DNA from: Kaistia adipata DSM 17808
GTDB taxonomy: Bacteria > Pseudomonadota > Alphaproteobacteria > Rhizobiales > Kaistiaceae
Reading direction: 5' to 3'
NCBI RefSeq assembly: GCF_000423225.1
Contig: NZ_KE383991.1
Span: 1,188,217-1,252,216 of the forward strand
DNA length: 64,000 nt
Part shown: one piece after another, positions 17,933-26,500 of the stretch
Position numbering within the stretch: the first letter of the stretch is position 1
Layout of the letters: every line of letters starts with the position of its first letter
Notes under the pieces: model-generated
What the model was told of the DNA's origin: nothing
The model's input: the letters and a program-made list of their open reading frames with translations, nothing else
Databases searched by the model: none
Position numbers and translations under genes: made by a program

Positions 17933-19195
17933 TTAGAGGAAGCGGCGCGCGTCGAAGGGCGCGATCGGCAGGGTCTGCGGCTCGTTGCAGATCAGCCGCG
18001 CGACGATCTCGCCCGTCACCGGCCCGGTCGAAAGGCCGATATGGCCGTGACCGAAGGCGAAGACGACACGGTCGTGGCGCGGCGCGACGCCGATCACCGG
18101 CAGGCTGTCCGGCGTCGACGGCCGGTTGCCGAACCAGTTCTCGCCGACCTGCTCGCCGAGCGGCAGCATGCGCCGCGCGTTTTCGACGGCGAGCGCCAGC
18201 TGGCGGAAATCCGGCGCATCGTCGGGGTCGCAGAGCTCGACCCCGGTCAGCACGCGCACCGTGTCACCCATCGGCGCGACGACGACGCCGGCGCCGGTGT
18301 CGTTGACCGCACGGCCGAGCACCGCACCATCCCGGAGGCGGAAATGCGCGTGATGGCCCCGCTCCGAGGCGAGCGGAATGGCATAGCCGAGCGCCCGCGC
18401 CAGCTTGCCGCTCCAGGCGCCGGCGCTCAGCACCGCATGGCCGGCGCGGACCGTCCGTCCGCCGACCTGCAAAGCGACACCGCCCTCTTCCTGCCGCAGC
18501 CCCTGTGCCGTGCCGACGATCGCTACGCCGCCCCGGGCGCGGAACGCCGCCTCGAAACGGTTCACCACCTCGCCCGGCGTGATCACCGAGCCGGTCTGCG
18601 GGAACATCAGCCCATGCGGGAACATCCTGGAGAGCGATGGCTCGAGGTCATAGACCGCCTCACCGCTCAGGAGATCGGCCTTCACGCCATGCTCGGCGAG
18701 CAGCGCCCGCTCGAGCGCCGCGCCGGCGAGGCTCGCGTCGCTGCGATAGAGACGAAACCAGCCGTCGCGGCGGATCAGCGGCAGCGTGCCGGCGATGGCG
18801 CCGAGCGCCAGATGGCGATCGATCGAGGCGGCGACGAGCGGGTTGAGCGCCGCCGCCGCGTTCCGCACGCCGGCCTCGTTGGCGCGGCCGAGGAAGCGGC
18901 GATACCAGCCGATGAGGGTCGGGATCGAGGCATGGCGCAGGCGGACGCCGGGATCGGCGCCGCGCGCGTAGCGGACGAGGTTCATCCAGAGGCCCGGCCC
19001 CGCGATCGGCAGGATCGAACCACGGCTCAGGACGCCGGCATTACCATAGGACGCTCGCCTTAGCGGATCGCCGGGATCGACGATCGCGACGCTGCGACCG
19101 CGCGACTGCAGCTCAAGACCGGCCGAAAGGCCGACGATGCCGCCACCGATGATGACGACGTCGGCGTCCCGCCCGCCAGCGTCAGCCGGCGACAT
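17933..19195 (-). CDS. FAD-dependent oxidoreductase, D-amino-acid dehydrogenase (DadA)-like
   Basis: Flavoenzyme of the DAO/DadA superfamily, 420 residues. The Rossmann motif VVIIGGGIVGLSAGLELQSRG is near residue 12, followed by SYGNAGVLS, a block typical of DadA-like enzymes, and a C-terminal FGHGHIGLSTGPVTG. Relatives oxidise D-amino acids or related secondary amines to keto acids or imines. Start ATG 19195 overlaps the stop of the aldehyde dehydrogenase gene by 14 bp, so the two are translated from one message. With the divergent racemase-like gene this suggests D/L-amino-acid breakdown. Confidence 0.87.
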   Translation of the reverse strand: MSPADAGGRDADVVIIGGGIVGLSAGLELQSRGRSVAIVDPGDPLRRASYGNAGVLSRGSILPIAGPGLWMNLVRYARGADPGVRLRHASIPTLIGWYRRFLGRANEAGVRNAAAALNPLVAASIDRHLALGAIAGTLPLIRRDGWFRLYRSDASLAGAALERALLAEHGVKADLLSGEAVYDLEPSLSRMFPHGLMFPQTGSVITPGEVVNRFEAAFRARGGVAIVGTAQGLRQEEGGVALQVGGRTVRAGHAVLSAGAWSGKLARALGYAIPLASERGHHAHFRLRDGAVLGRAVNDTGAGVVVAPMGDTVRVLTGVELCDPDDAPDFRQLALAVENARRMLPLGEQVGENWFGNRPSTPDSLPVIGVAPRHDRVVFAFGHGHIGLSTGPVTGEIVARLICNEPQTLPIAPFDARRFL

Positions 19196-20618
19196 GGACG
19201 AACTTCTTGACCAGGTAGGGCTCCAGCCCTTCGGCGCCGCCCTCATGACCGACGCCGCTCTCCTTGATGCCGCCGAACGGCGTCTCGGGGAAGCTGACCG
19301 TGAAGGTGTTGACGCCGACGAGGCCGGCCTGGATGCCGTCGATCATGCGGCGCTGGCGCCGCGCGCTCTCGGTGAAGACGAAGGACGACAGGCCGACATT
19401 GCTGTCATTGGCGCGGGCGATCGCCTCTTCCTCGCTGTCGACCGGCGCGACGAGCGCCAACGGCCCGAATGGCTCGATGTGATAGGCGGCGGCCGCCGGA
19501 TCGAGGTCGTGCAGGATCGTCGGCTGGAAGAAATTGCCGATATTGCCGATCCGCTCGCCGCCGACGATGCCGCCGCCGCGCTTGCGGGCATCGGCGACGA
19601 AGCCCTCCATCGCCGTGACCCGGCGGTCGTTCGCGAGCGGCCCCATCTGGGTGCCGTCGACGCGGCCGTCGCCGACGACCACCCGACCCGCCTTCTCCGA
19701 GAAGGCGCCGAGGAAGCGGTCATAGATGCCGCGCTGGACATAGAAGCGCGTCGCGCCGTTGCAGACCTGGCCGGCATTGCGGAACTTGCCGGCGGCCGCC
19801 AGCGTCGCGACCTGGTCGACGTCGATGTCGTCGAGGATGATGACCGGGGCGTGACCGCCGAGCTCCATCGTCGCGCGCTTGCCATGCCGGCCGGCGAGCG
19901 CCGCCAGCGACTGGCCGACCGAAACGGAGCCGGTGAACGAGACCTTGCGGATTTCCGGCGCCTGGATCAGCGCGTCCGAGATCTGCGCCGGCTCGCCATA
20001 GAGCACGTTGACGACGCCGGCCGGCAGGCCGGCCTCGCGCAGGCAGTCGATCGCGATCATCGTCGCGCCCGGCGTCTCCTCGGCCGGCTTCAGCACCACC
20101 GTGCAACCGGCGGCGAGCGCCGGCGCGACCTTGCGCAGGCCGTTGATGAGCGGGAAATTCCACGGCGCGAAGGCGGCCACCGGGCCGACCGGCTCGATCT
20201 CGACCAGCTGGCGATGGCCGGCGAAGCGCGAGGGGATGATGCGGCCATAGGCGCGGCGCGCCTCGTCGGCGAACCATTCGAGCGTCTCGGCCGAGGCGTC
20301 GACCTCGCCGCGCGCTTCGGCGAGCGGCTTGCCCTGCTCGGTGGTGATCGTCCAGGCGGCTTCCTCGCGCCGCTCGCGCAGCCTGGCAGCGGCGGCGCGC
20401 AGGATCGCCTGGCGCTGATGGCTCGAGGTCTTGCGCCAATCCGGATAGGCGGCGGCCGCCGCCTCGGCGGCGGCGCGGATATCGGCGTCGGTGGCGATCG
20501 GCAGCTCGGCGATCACCTTGCCCGCGGCGGGGTCGATGACGGATCGGGTCTTGCGCGCGTCGGCGCCGATGCGCGCTTCACCGATGACGAGGCAGAGCTC
20601 AGGATATACGTACGCCAT
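19182..20618 (-). CDS. NAD(P)-dependent aldehyde dehydrogenase, SSADH-like
   Basis: Aldehyde dehydrogenase of 478 residues, full length. The cofactor region AFAPWNFPLINGLRKVAPALA, the glutamate motif MELGGHAP and the catalytic cysteine in NAGQVCNGATRFYV are all present. The family includes succinate-semialdehyde, aminoadipate-semialdehyde and other omega-semialdehyde dehydrogenases. Start is ATG 20618 with GAGGG 5 bases upstream; the open frame runs to 20654. First gene of a two-gene operon with the DadA-like enzyme. A semialdehyde from amino-acid or diamine breakdown is the likely substrate (inference). Confidence 0.9.
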   Translation of the reverse strand: MAYVYPELCLVIGEARIGADARKTRSVIDPAAGKVIAELPIATDADIRAAAEAAAAAYPDWRKTSSHQRQAILRAAAARLRERREEAAWTITTEQGKPLAEARGEVDASAETLEWFADEARRAYGRIIPSRFAGHRQLVEIEPVGPVAAFAPWNFPLINGLRKVAPALAAGCTVVLKPAEETPGATMIAIDCLREAGLPAGVVNVLYGEPAQISDALIQAPEIRKVSFTGSVSVGQSLAALAGRHGKRATMELGGHAPVIILDDIDVDQVATLAAAGKFRNAGQVCNGATRFYVQRGIYDRFLGAFSEKAGRVVVGDGRVDGTQMGPLANDRRVTAMEGFVADARKRGGGIVGGERIGNIGNFFQPTILHDLDPAAAAYHIEPFGPLALVAPVDSEEEAIARANDSNVGLSSFVFTESARRQRRMIDGIQAGLVGVNTFTVSFPETPFGGIKESGVGHEGGAEGLEPYLVKKFVHVAG

Positions 20619-20665
20619 GAAACCCTCTGGGATTGGACCGACCGCGGATGACACCGATAGGCGAT

Positions 20666-20681
20666 TCTCCTATAGTGGATT
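20666..20681. promoter_or_regulatory. 16-bp motif copy 3, ALDH/racemase divergent promoter
   Basis: TCTCCTATAGTGGATT, one mismatch to copy 1. On the plus strand ATGACA (20648-20653), 17 bp, and TATAGT (20671-20676) form a good sigma-70-type promoter for the racemase-like gene, with the -10 inside the motif. Repression by occlusion is the simplest reading. Confidence 0.6.
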
Positions 20682-20742
20682 CCTTCTTTTGAGGCGAGCC
20701 TCATTTTTCCGAGACACCGGGCAGGCATAAGGGAGTATTGGC

Positions 20743-21480
20743 GTGGGAATCTATCGTGTTCGTCCGGACGCCCAAAGCTATGGTCATGAAATCGGCATCC
20801 TACTGATCGCCTGCTCCAATCCATTTCCGCCCGGCGACGTCGGCAATGCCTGGAGCTACAACTATCCGGTCCTGTACGAGACGATCTATGACGTTACGAT
20901 CGACAGCCTGATCAACGAGGGCGATCGCTCGATGGCGCCTTCCGTGGTCGCGGCGGCGAAAAAGCTCGAGGCGATGGGCGTCAAGGCGATCACCAGCGAT
21001 TGCGGCTACATGCTCTACTTCCAGCAGGAAGTCGCCGCCGCGCTCAGCATCCCGGTGATGCTGTCGAGCCTGCTGCAGCTGCCCTTCATCGCGTCGACGC
21101 TGGCGCCGGATGCCTCGATCGGCGTCATCTGCGCCAACAAGGACAGGCTGACCCCGGAGCTGCTCTCCTTCGCCTATCCGAATCCGACCCGCGCGCTGCA
21201 TGTCGCCGGCCTGCAGGACGCTCCGGCCTTCCGCTATGCGATCCTCGACGAGAAGGGCGCGCTCGATACCGAGGCGGTCGAGAAGGAGGTGGTCGACCGC
21301 GCCGTGCAGCTCGTCACCGAGCATCCGGAAATCGGTGCGATCCTGCTGGAATGCTCCAACCTTCCCCTCTACGCTCATGCCGTGCAAAAGGCGACGGGAC
21401 GGCACGTGTTCGACTTCCTGACCATGATCGATTTCGTGCAGGGAGCGGGCCGGCGCCGGACCTATCAGGGAGGCTACTGA
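20743..21480 (+). CDS. Aspartate/glutamate racemase family protein
   Basis: Protein of 245 residues with the two-cysteine active-site pattern of the Asp/Glu/hydantoin racemase superfamily: Cys in ITSDCGYM (about residue 87) and Cys in LLECSNLP (about 204). Members include amino-acid and hydantoin racemases and maleate isomerase. Start is GTG 20743, with GGGAG 8 bases upstream. It is divergent from the ALDH/DadA operon, shares the motif-bearing promoter region, and is followed 3 bp later by an Lrp regulator. Conversion of an amino-acid enantiomer for the DadA-like oxidase is plausible but unproven. Confidence 0.85.
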   Translation: MGIYRVRPDAQSYGHEIGILLIACSNPFPPGDVGNAWSYNYPVLYETIYDVTIDSLINEGDRSMAPSVVAAAKKLEAMGVKAITSDCGYMLYFQQEVAAALSIPVMLSSLLQLPFIASTLAPDASIGVICANKDRLTPELLSFAYPNPTRALHVAGLQDAPAFRYAILDEKGALDTEAVEKEVVDRAVQLVTEHPEIGAILLECSNLPLYAHAVQKATGRHVFDFLTMIDFVQGAGRRRTYQGGY

Positions 21481-21483
21481 CGC

Positions 21484-21972
21484 ATGGGGATTCCCGGGGC
21501 CGGGCCAAAATCGCCGGGCGACGCGGCCAAGGAGGCGGCGCCGCTCGACGCGACCGATCGCAAGCTGGTCGCGTTGCTGCAGGAAAACGCCCGCGCCTCC
21601 GTCGCCGAACTGGCACGCAAGCTGAAGCTCGGCCGGACGACGGTGCATGACCGCATCGCCCGGCTCGAACGGAACGGCGTGATCCTCGGCTACACGCCGA
21701 TCCTCGCCCGCACCCTGCGCAGCCAGGCCAGCCGGGCGATCGTCATGCTGAGCCTGGTCCAGCGCATGCAGCCGGCGGTGATGGACCGTCTCCGGATGCT
21801 GCCCGAGGTCCTCACCTGCCACACGGTGAGCGGCGATTTCGATCTCGCGCTGATGGTGGAGGCGCCACAGATGGACGATCTCGACGCCGTGCTCGACGAG
21901 ATCATCAACATGCCCGGCGTCGAACGCTGCCGCAGCTCGATCATCATGACGACGAACTTCCACAAGGGTTGA
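21484..21972 (+). CDS. Lrp/AsnC family transcriptional regulator
   Basis: Regulator of 162 residues. A 19-residue extension precedes the HTH (DRKLVALLQENARASVAEL, then LKLGRTTVHDRIARLE), and the RAM domain follows with TVSGDFDLALMVE. Start is ATG 21484, 3 bp after the racemase-like stop, so the genes are co-transcribed. It is clearly different from the cysteine-type Lrp at 8943. An amino-acid effector linked to this catabolic cluster is likely. It may bind the inverted repeat at 21975-22010 just downstream. Confidence 0.87.
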   Translation: MGIPGAGPKSPGDAAKEAAPLDATDRKLVALLQENARASVAELARKLKLGRTTVHDRIARLERNGVILGYTPILARTLRSQASRAIVMLSLVQRMQPAVMDRLRMLPEVLTCHTVSGDFDLALMVEAPQMDDLDAVLDEIINMPGVERCRSSIIMTTNFHKG

Positions 21973-21974
21973 GG

Positions 21975-22010
21975 CCGACGAAGCGTCGACGCGGCCCGAC
22001 GATTCGTCGG
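21975..22010. promoter_or_regulatory. Inverted repeat upstream of saccharopine-dehydrogenase-like gene
   Basis: Arms CCGACGAA (21975-21982) and TTCGTCGG (22003-22010), 20 bases apart, in the 122-bp gap after the Lrp gene. The spacing is wide for a terminator and there is no T-run, so a regulator site is the better guess. Confidence 0.35.
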
Positions 22011-22094
22011 AATGATGCCGGGGCGGCAGCGTTTCATCGCTGGCGACCGGCGAGTCCGGACAGGACAATCCCCTTGAACAAGGGGCACCCTGTC

Positions 22095-23174
22095 ATGAAA
22101 CAGATCACCGTCGTCGGAGCCGGCAAGATCGGCAGCACCATCGCCGCGATGCTGGCGGCAACCGGAGACTACACGGTCAGCCTGGTCGACCGCAGCGAGA
22201 CGATCCTGAACGCCCTGCCGAAGCGGGCCGGCGTCACGCCCCGCAAGGCGGAGATTGGCGCCGACGGCGCCCTCGCCCCCCTGATCGCCGACAGCTTCGC
22301 GGTGCTGAGCGCGGTCCCCTTCCACATGACGACCTCCGTCGCGTCGGCCGCGGTGGCGAATGGGGTGCATTATCTCGACCTGACCGAGGATGTCGCCAGC
22401 ACCCGCTTCGTCAAGAGCATGGCGGCGACGGCGCGCGCCGCGCTGATCCCGCAATGCGGGCTGGCGCCCGGCTTCATCTCGATCGTCGCGAACGACATCG
22501 CCAGCCAGTTCGACAGCCTCGACAGCATCCGCATGCGCGTCGGCGCGCTGCCGCAGTTTCCCTCGAACGGGCTTAACTACAGCCTGACCTGGAGCACGGA
22601 CGGCGTCATCAACGAATATTGCGAGCCCTGCGAGGCGATCTCCGACGGCCAGCTCGTCTCCGTACCGCCGCTGGAGGAACGCGAGGAGTTCTCGCTCGAC
22701 GGCGTGCTCTACGAAGCGTTCAACACGTCGGGCGGCCTCGGCACCCTTTGCGAGACACTCGCCGACAAGGTGCGGCGCCTGAACTACAAGACCGTGCGCT
22801 ATCCCGGCCATGCGGCGATCATGAAACTTCTGCTGCATGACCTGCGCCTTCGCGCCCGGCGCGACCTCCTGAAGGACATTCTGGAGCAGGCCCTGCCGGT
22901 CACGCGCCAGGACGTCGTCGTCATCTTCGTCACCGTCAGCGGCATGAAGGGCGGGCGGCTGGTCGAGGAGATCTACGCCAAGAAGATCTACAACCGCACG
23001 GCGGATGGCATTGATTGCAGCGCCATCCAGCTCACCACGGCCTCGGCCGCCTGCGCCGTGCTCGATCTTCTCGCCGAGGGCCAACTGCCGCAGCAGGGGC
23101 TCATCAAGCAGGAAGCGATCCCGCTCGCGACCTTCCTGGAAAACCGCTTCGGGGCCGTGTACCGGCCCGCATGA
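22095..23174 (+). CDS. Saccharopine dehydrogenase family protein (possible lysine 6-dehydrogenase)
   Basis: NAD(P)-dependent enzyme of 359 residues. The N-terminal Rossmann motif VVGAGKIGSTIAAMLAATG is at residues 5-23, followed by the Sacchrp_dh_NADP pattern including CGLAPGFISIVAND. The length fits single-domain lysine 6-dehydrogenase or carboxyspermidine-type enzymes rather than the long AASS form. With a nearby semialdehyde dehydrogenase this would give lysine to aminoadipate, but that is inference. Start is ATG 22095; no strong Shine-Dalgarno is seen. It follows the Lrp regulator in the same direction. Confidence 0.83.
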   Translation: MKQITVVGAGKIGSTIAAMLAATGDYTVSLVDRSETILNALPKRAGVTPRKAEIGADGALAPLIADSFAVLSAVPFHMTTSVASAAVANGVHYLDLTEDVASTRFVKSMAATARAALIPQCGLAPGFISIVANDIASQFDSLDSIRMRVGALPQFPSNGLNYSLTWSTDGVINEYCEPCEAISDGQLVSVPPLEEREEFSLDGVLYEAFNTSGGLGTLCETLADKVRRLNYKTVRYPGHAAIMKLLLHDLRLRARRDLLKDILEQALPVTRQDVVVIFVTVSGMKGGRLVEEIYAKKIYNRTADGIDCSAIQLTTASAACAVLDLLAEGQLPQQGLIKQEAIPLATFLENRFGAVYRPA

Positions 23175-23230
23175 CCGCCGCACCAGGGGAGCAGGGACAG
23201 ACGGCACAAGCCGCGGCCCTGCAGGACGCG

Positions 23231-23256
23231 CCCGCCGCCCCTCGCGGGGCGGCGGG
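23231..23256 (+). terminator. GC-rich hairpin after saccharopine-dehydrogenase-like gene
   Basis: Perfect 11-bp arms CCCGCCGCCCC and GGGGCGGCGGG with a 4-base loop, 56 bp after the stop codon. There is no T-run, so it is a terminator or 3'-end stabiliser. Confidence 0.55.
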
Positions 23257-23261
23257 GCCTC

Positions 23262-23328
23262 CCGGAGCGCTTTCGAGCGAAGCGGATACCGGTTCGCGTG
23301 AAGAAACCGCGATCGAACAAAGAGCCGG
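23262..23328. repeat. Rhizobiales-type intergenic repeat element (probable)
   Basis: Sequence from GGAGCGCTTTCGAGCGAAGC through GGTTCGCGTGAAGAAAC to the run ending AACAAAGAGC. I recognise this pattern as common between genes in Hyphomicrobiales genomes. It contains CGCT-TTCG-AGCG, a small stem with a TTCG loop. Only one copy was seen in the window. The rest of the gap 23175-23481 shows no gene. Confidence 0.5.
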
Positions 23329-23481
23329 AACCGAGACGGCGCTCGCGGGTTGCCTTCCCGATGCAGCGCGCGTCAACCGGACGTGGCGGTATGGGGAACA
23401 GGGTGGTTTTTCCGGTTTCCCGCCCTGGCCAACGCAAGGGCAGACGAGCCCCTCCCCCGCCCGCGCCGCATCATGTGCGCT

Positions 23482-24198
23482 TCATGCGGTGCGCGCCGAA
23501 GCAAGCACCCGACAATGCTCGGCATTCGCCGCCAGCGTCATCGCCGTACGGCGGATCTCCCGGAGATGGACCGGCCAGTCCGCCGCCGCGACGGCCTCGC
23601 CGCCGGCGGTGACAAAGGCGCGCTGGCCCGGCAACGACCGGCGGAGGGCGAGATAGCGCGCAGCCGCCGCGCCGAGCGCCTCGGATTCGCCCGCCTGACG
23701 CTCGAGATCCGCGATCGACCAATCGGCCGCCAGTATTGCCACCGGCTTCGAGAGCGCTGCGAGCACGGCATGCTGGCGGGCCAGGAAGGCCTTTTCCAGA
23801 AAGGTCTGCCGGAGATCGTCCAGCTCGGCCTCGGCCTTCTGCGGAAACGCCGCGACGAAGGAGAGATCCTGCCCGACCGCCTCGTTGATGCGGCGGGCGG
23901 CGAAATGCTCCAGAAGCACGATCTCGACCGATGCGACCCAGGGCAGCGCTGCGACGGCCGCCTTCATGTCGACCGCCATGAGATAGGCGAAATTGGCCGC
24001 GCACCACGCCGTCGGCAGTTGGAACATCACGCGGACGTCGTCTCCGGCGATCTCGATCGCCTGGATGAAGCCCATGGCGGTCACGGGCTCGTCGAGCTCG
24101 GGATCGCGGATCTGGTCGAGCCGGGCCCGCACATCGCCGATCCGGGCCGCCTTCGTCGCCGCGGCGATCCCGCCGCCCGCCGCTGCGGGGTCGGTCAT
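23482..24198 (-). CDS. MIP18 family (DUF59) iron-sulfur assembly-like protein
   Basis: Protein of 238 residues. The N-terminal 100 residues form a MIP18/DUF59 domain (RARLDQIRDPELDEPVTAMG, then AWCAANFAYLMAVDM with one cysteine), related to PaaD and SufT, which help build metal centres. The C-terminal 130 residues have no domain I recognise. Start is ATG 24198, downstream of GGACGGGG. It follows an amidohydrolase gene by 16 bp on the same strand and surely shares its message. I remember the same pair beside binuclear-iron monooxygenase operons in actinobacteria, but no monooxygenase is present here. Confidence 0.8.
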   Translation of the reverse strand: MTDPAAAGGGIAAATKAARIGDVRARLDQIRDPELDEPVTAMGFIQAIEIAGDDVRVMFQLPTAWCAANFAYLMAVDMKAAVAALPWVASVEIVLLEHFAARRINEAVGQDLSFVAAFPQKAEAELDDLRQTFLEKAFLARQHAVLAALSKPVAILAADWSIADLERQAGESEALGAAAARYLALRRSLPGQRAFVTAGGEAVAAADWPVHLREIRRTAMTLAANAEHCRVLASARTA

Positions 24199-24214
24199 AC
24201 CCCGTCCGACCGGC

Positions 24215-25249
24215 TCACTCGGCCGCATCGCGCGCCTGCCCTGCCGGCACAGTCACCGGCGGGAGCGCGAGAAGCGCGTCGACGTCGAGGCCATAGAGCT
24301 TCGCCGCGTTCAGGCCGAGGATCTTGCGCTTCGCCGCGAGATCGAGCGCATGGCCGGCCTCGGTCGTTTCCGCTTCGTCCAGCTCGAACGCCATGAAGGC
24401 CTCGACGATCCAGTCCGGGCTGGTGATCGCATAGTCCGACCCGAAGATCAGCCGATCCGGCCCGACACCCCAGAGAAGGTCGATGAGCATCTGCTTGAAA
24501 TGGCGCGGCCGGGCGCGGATGAACGAGGTGACCAGCGCCAGCCCGCCATAGACGTTCGGCTCCTGGCCGGCGACAGCGCAGAAATCGTCAATGCGCGGCA
24601 TGCCGCAATGATCGATGACGAATTTCAAATCCGGGAAGCTGGTCGCCACCTGATCGACGTCGCGGACATCGAAGGCGTCGTAGTCGAGCGGATGCGTCGT
24701 CGGCCCCTTGTGGACATGGAGGATGCCGATGCCGAGCTCGCGGCATTTCTCGAGATAGGGCCGGACGAAATCGTCCGAGAGGCGGTAGCCACGCGAATTG
24801 CCGTTCCACTCACCGGTGTAGAGCTTGACGCCCTTGAAGCGGAAACGGTCGTGATCCCGCTCGAGCCGGGCGAGGCCGCGCGCGCCCTCGCGCGGATCGA
24901 TGCGCCCGTTCAGAACGACGCGGTCCGGGCAGAGCGCCTTCAGCGCGCTGCACTGCTCGGTGGTATTGAAGCCCTCGTTGTAGAACTCGCGCAGATCGAC
25001 CGGCAACATGATAGCGGCGTCGCAATAGCCGTCGACGAACAGGTCGCGCGCCGATTTCTCGACGCCGTAGTAGCGGAAATTGTCCTGGTTCCAGCGCTTG
25101 TCGGGCGGCGTGAAGCCGACATGGCCGCTCCAGAACGTATCGATGAAGGTCCGGCCGTAATCGTTGCGCCAGTTCGTCGGACGCCCGTCCCAAAGATGGG
25201 TGTGGCCGTCGACGATCAGCACGCGTTCGCCCTCGGGCGTCACGAACAT
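24215..25249 (-). CDS. Amidohydrolase family protein (TIM-barrel metal-dependent hydrolase)
   Basis: Enzyme of 344 residues of the amidohydrolase_2 family (related to ACMSD and resorcylate decarboxylases). Metal-ligand motifs are visible in order: VDGHTHLWDG (near residue 14), GILHVHKG with a mid-chain histidine, VIDHCGMPR, and GSDYAITSPDW near residue 275. Decarboxylase or hydrolase chemistry cannot be separated by sequence. Start is ATG 25249 at the left edge of a 189-bp gap. It forms a two-gene unit with the MIP18-family protein, which may supply or repair its metal site. Confidence 0.85.
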   Translation of the reverse strand: MFVTPEGERVLIVDGHTHLWDGRPTNWRNDYGRTFIDTFWSGHVGFTPPDKRWNQDNFRYYGVEKSARDLFVDGYCDAAIMLPVDLREFYNEGFNTTEQCSALKALCPDRVVLNGRIDPREGARGLARLERDHDRFRFKGVKLYTGEWNGNSRGYRLSDDFVRPYLEKCRELGIGILHVHKGPTTHPLDYDAFDVRDVDQVATSFPDLKFVIDHCGMPRIDDFCAVAGQEPNVYGGLALVTSFIRARPRHFKQMLIDLLWGVGPDRLIFGSDYAITSPDWIVEAFMAFELDEAETTEAGHALDLAAKRKILGLNAAKLYGLDVDALLALPPVTVPAGQARDAAE

Positions 25250-25368
25250 GCAATCCTCCCCTCTCTCCCCGGATCGAGACTACGCCACGGCCTGCCGTTC
25301 CGCACAACTCCGTCTCGCCAGGCCGGCGCCCCGCGCACCTTTTGGTCTTCTGCGGGGCAAGGATAGCC

Positions 25369-25399
25369 GGAAGGCGGCGCCGCCAGGCTGCCGCCTTCC
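25369..25399 (-). terminator. Hairpin after first ribose-type ABC operon
   Basis: Perfect 10-bp arms GGAAGGCGGC and GCCGCCTTCC with an 11-base loop, 40 bp past the permease stop. No T-run follows on the minus strand. It probably marks the end of the operon. Confidence 0.5.
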
Positions 25400-25438
25400 T
25401 GAATGGTCAGGCGCCGCGGCGAACCGCGACGCCGGTGG

Positions 25439-26440
25439 TCAGCTGAAATAGCGGACGCGGATCGCGTCGATCGCGACCGCGACGAAGATCATGAAGCCGC
25501 CGATCATGCCGACATAGAAGGACGGCACCGAGATGATGGCGAGACCGACCTGGATGACGGTAAGGAGCAGCACGCCGCCCAGCACGCCGATCACATTGCC
25601 ACGGCCGCCGAACACGCTGACGCCGCCGATGATCGGCGCGGCAATGGCGTAGAGCAGATAGCTCGAGCCCTGGTTCGAGGTGATCGCCATCTGCCAGGAG
25701 GCCAGCAGGAAGCCGGCGATGCCCGCCAGGAAGCCGGCCAGCGTGTAGGTCAGGATCTTGACGGTATCGACGCGGATGCCGGCCGAGTTGGAGGCGACCG
25801 GATTGCCGCCGACGGCGTAGACGCGGCGTCCGAACACGGTCCGCGTCAGCAGGATGCCGACCCCGACCAGTGCGACGACGAAGATGAACGGCATGATCGG
25901 CCAGCCGCCGATGGTCGCCTGCCCGATCCAGATATAGCCGTCCGACAGATTGGTGATGGTCCGGCCCTGGGTCAGCGCCAGCAGCGCGCCCTGCAGGATG
26001 ATCATCATCGACAGCGTCTGGATCAGCGACACCATCCGGAGCTTGGTGATGCAGAGGCCGTTGAAGAAGCCGATGAAGGTGGCGACGCCGACGCCGATCA
26101 GCATGCCGGGGAACCACGGCACGCCCCAGTCGGAATAGGCCATGGCGCCGATCGCCGACGAGAAGCCGAGATTGGCCGGCAGCGACAGATCGATCTCGGC
26201 GACCAAAAGCGGCAGCGCCACCGCCAGGCCCAGCATGCCGAGCACGGTGGCCTGCACCATGATGTTCTGCATGTTGTTGACGGTGAAGAAGAACTGGTTG
26301 AACAGGCCGAAGATCACGACGAGCGCGATCAGCCAGATCCAGACGACATTGTGCAGGACCCAGCCGAGCACCGAGCGGTCGCCCGCCTTCTGGCTCGCCG
26401 GGGACGTAGTCTTGGCGGCAACGGTCATCGTGCGGCTCAT
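25439..26440 (-). CDS. Ribose-type sugar ABC transporter permease (RbsC-like)
   Basis: Inner-membrane permease of 333 residues with about 8-10 hydrophobic segments and the BPD_transp_2 blocks LLVAEIDLSLPANLGFSSA and YLLYAIAAPIIGGVSVFGGRG. Two ATGs abut (26443 and 26440); GAGGAA immediately upstream favours 26440 or a later in-frame ATG at 26428. Last gene of a binding protein-ATPase-permease operon. The sugar is unknown; the neighbouring rpiA and xylulokinase suggest a pentose or pentitol. Confidence 0.9.
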   Translation of the reverse strand: MSRTMTVAAKTTSPASQKAGDRSVLGWVLHNVVWIWLIALVVIFGLFNQFFFTVNNMQNIMVQATVLGMLGLAVALPLLVAEIDLSLPANLGFSSAIGAMAYSDWGVPWFPGMLIGVGVATFIGFFNGLCITKLRMVSLIQTLSMMIILQGALLALTQGRTITNLSDGYIWIGQATIGGWPIMPFIFVVALVGVGILLTRTVFGRRVYAVGGNPVASNSAGIRVDTVKILTYTLAGFLAGIAGFLLASWQMAITSNQGSSYLLYAIAAPIIGGVSVFGGRGNVIGVLGGVLLLTVIQVGLAIISVPSFYVGMIGGFMIFVAVAIDAIRVRYFS

Positions 26441-26500
26441 CATTTCCTCGCTCTCAACAGGGCATCCATGGCCGCCGGCCGGGGGACCGCAATCCGGTCC

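Noticed and set aside
23175-23481. Plus-strand frames running past the saccharopine-dehydrogenase-like stop
   Set aside because: They cross the terminator-like hairpin and the intergenic repeat and show no family-like sequence.
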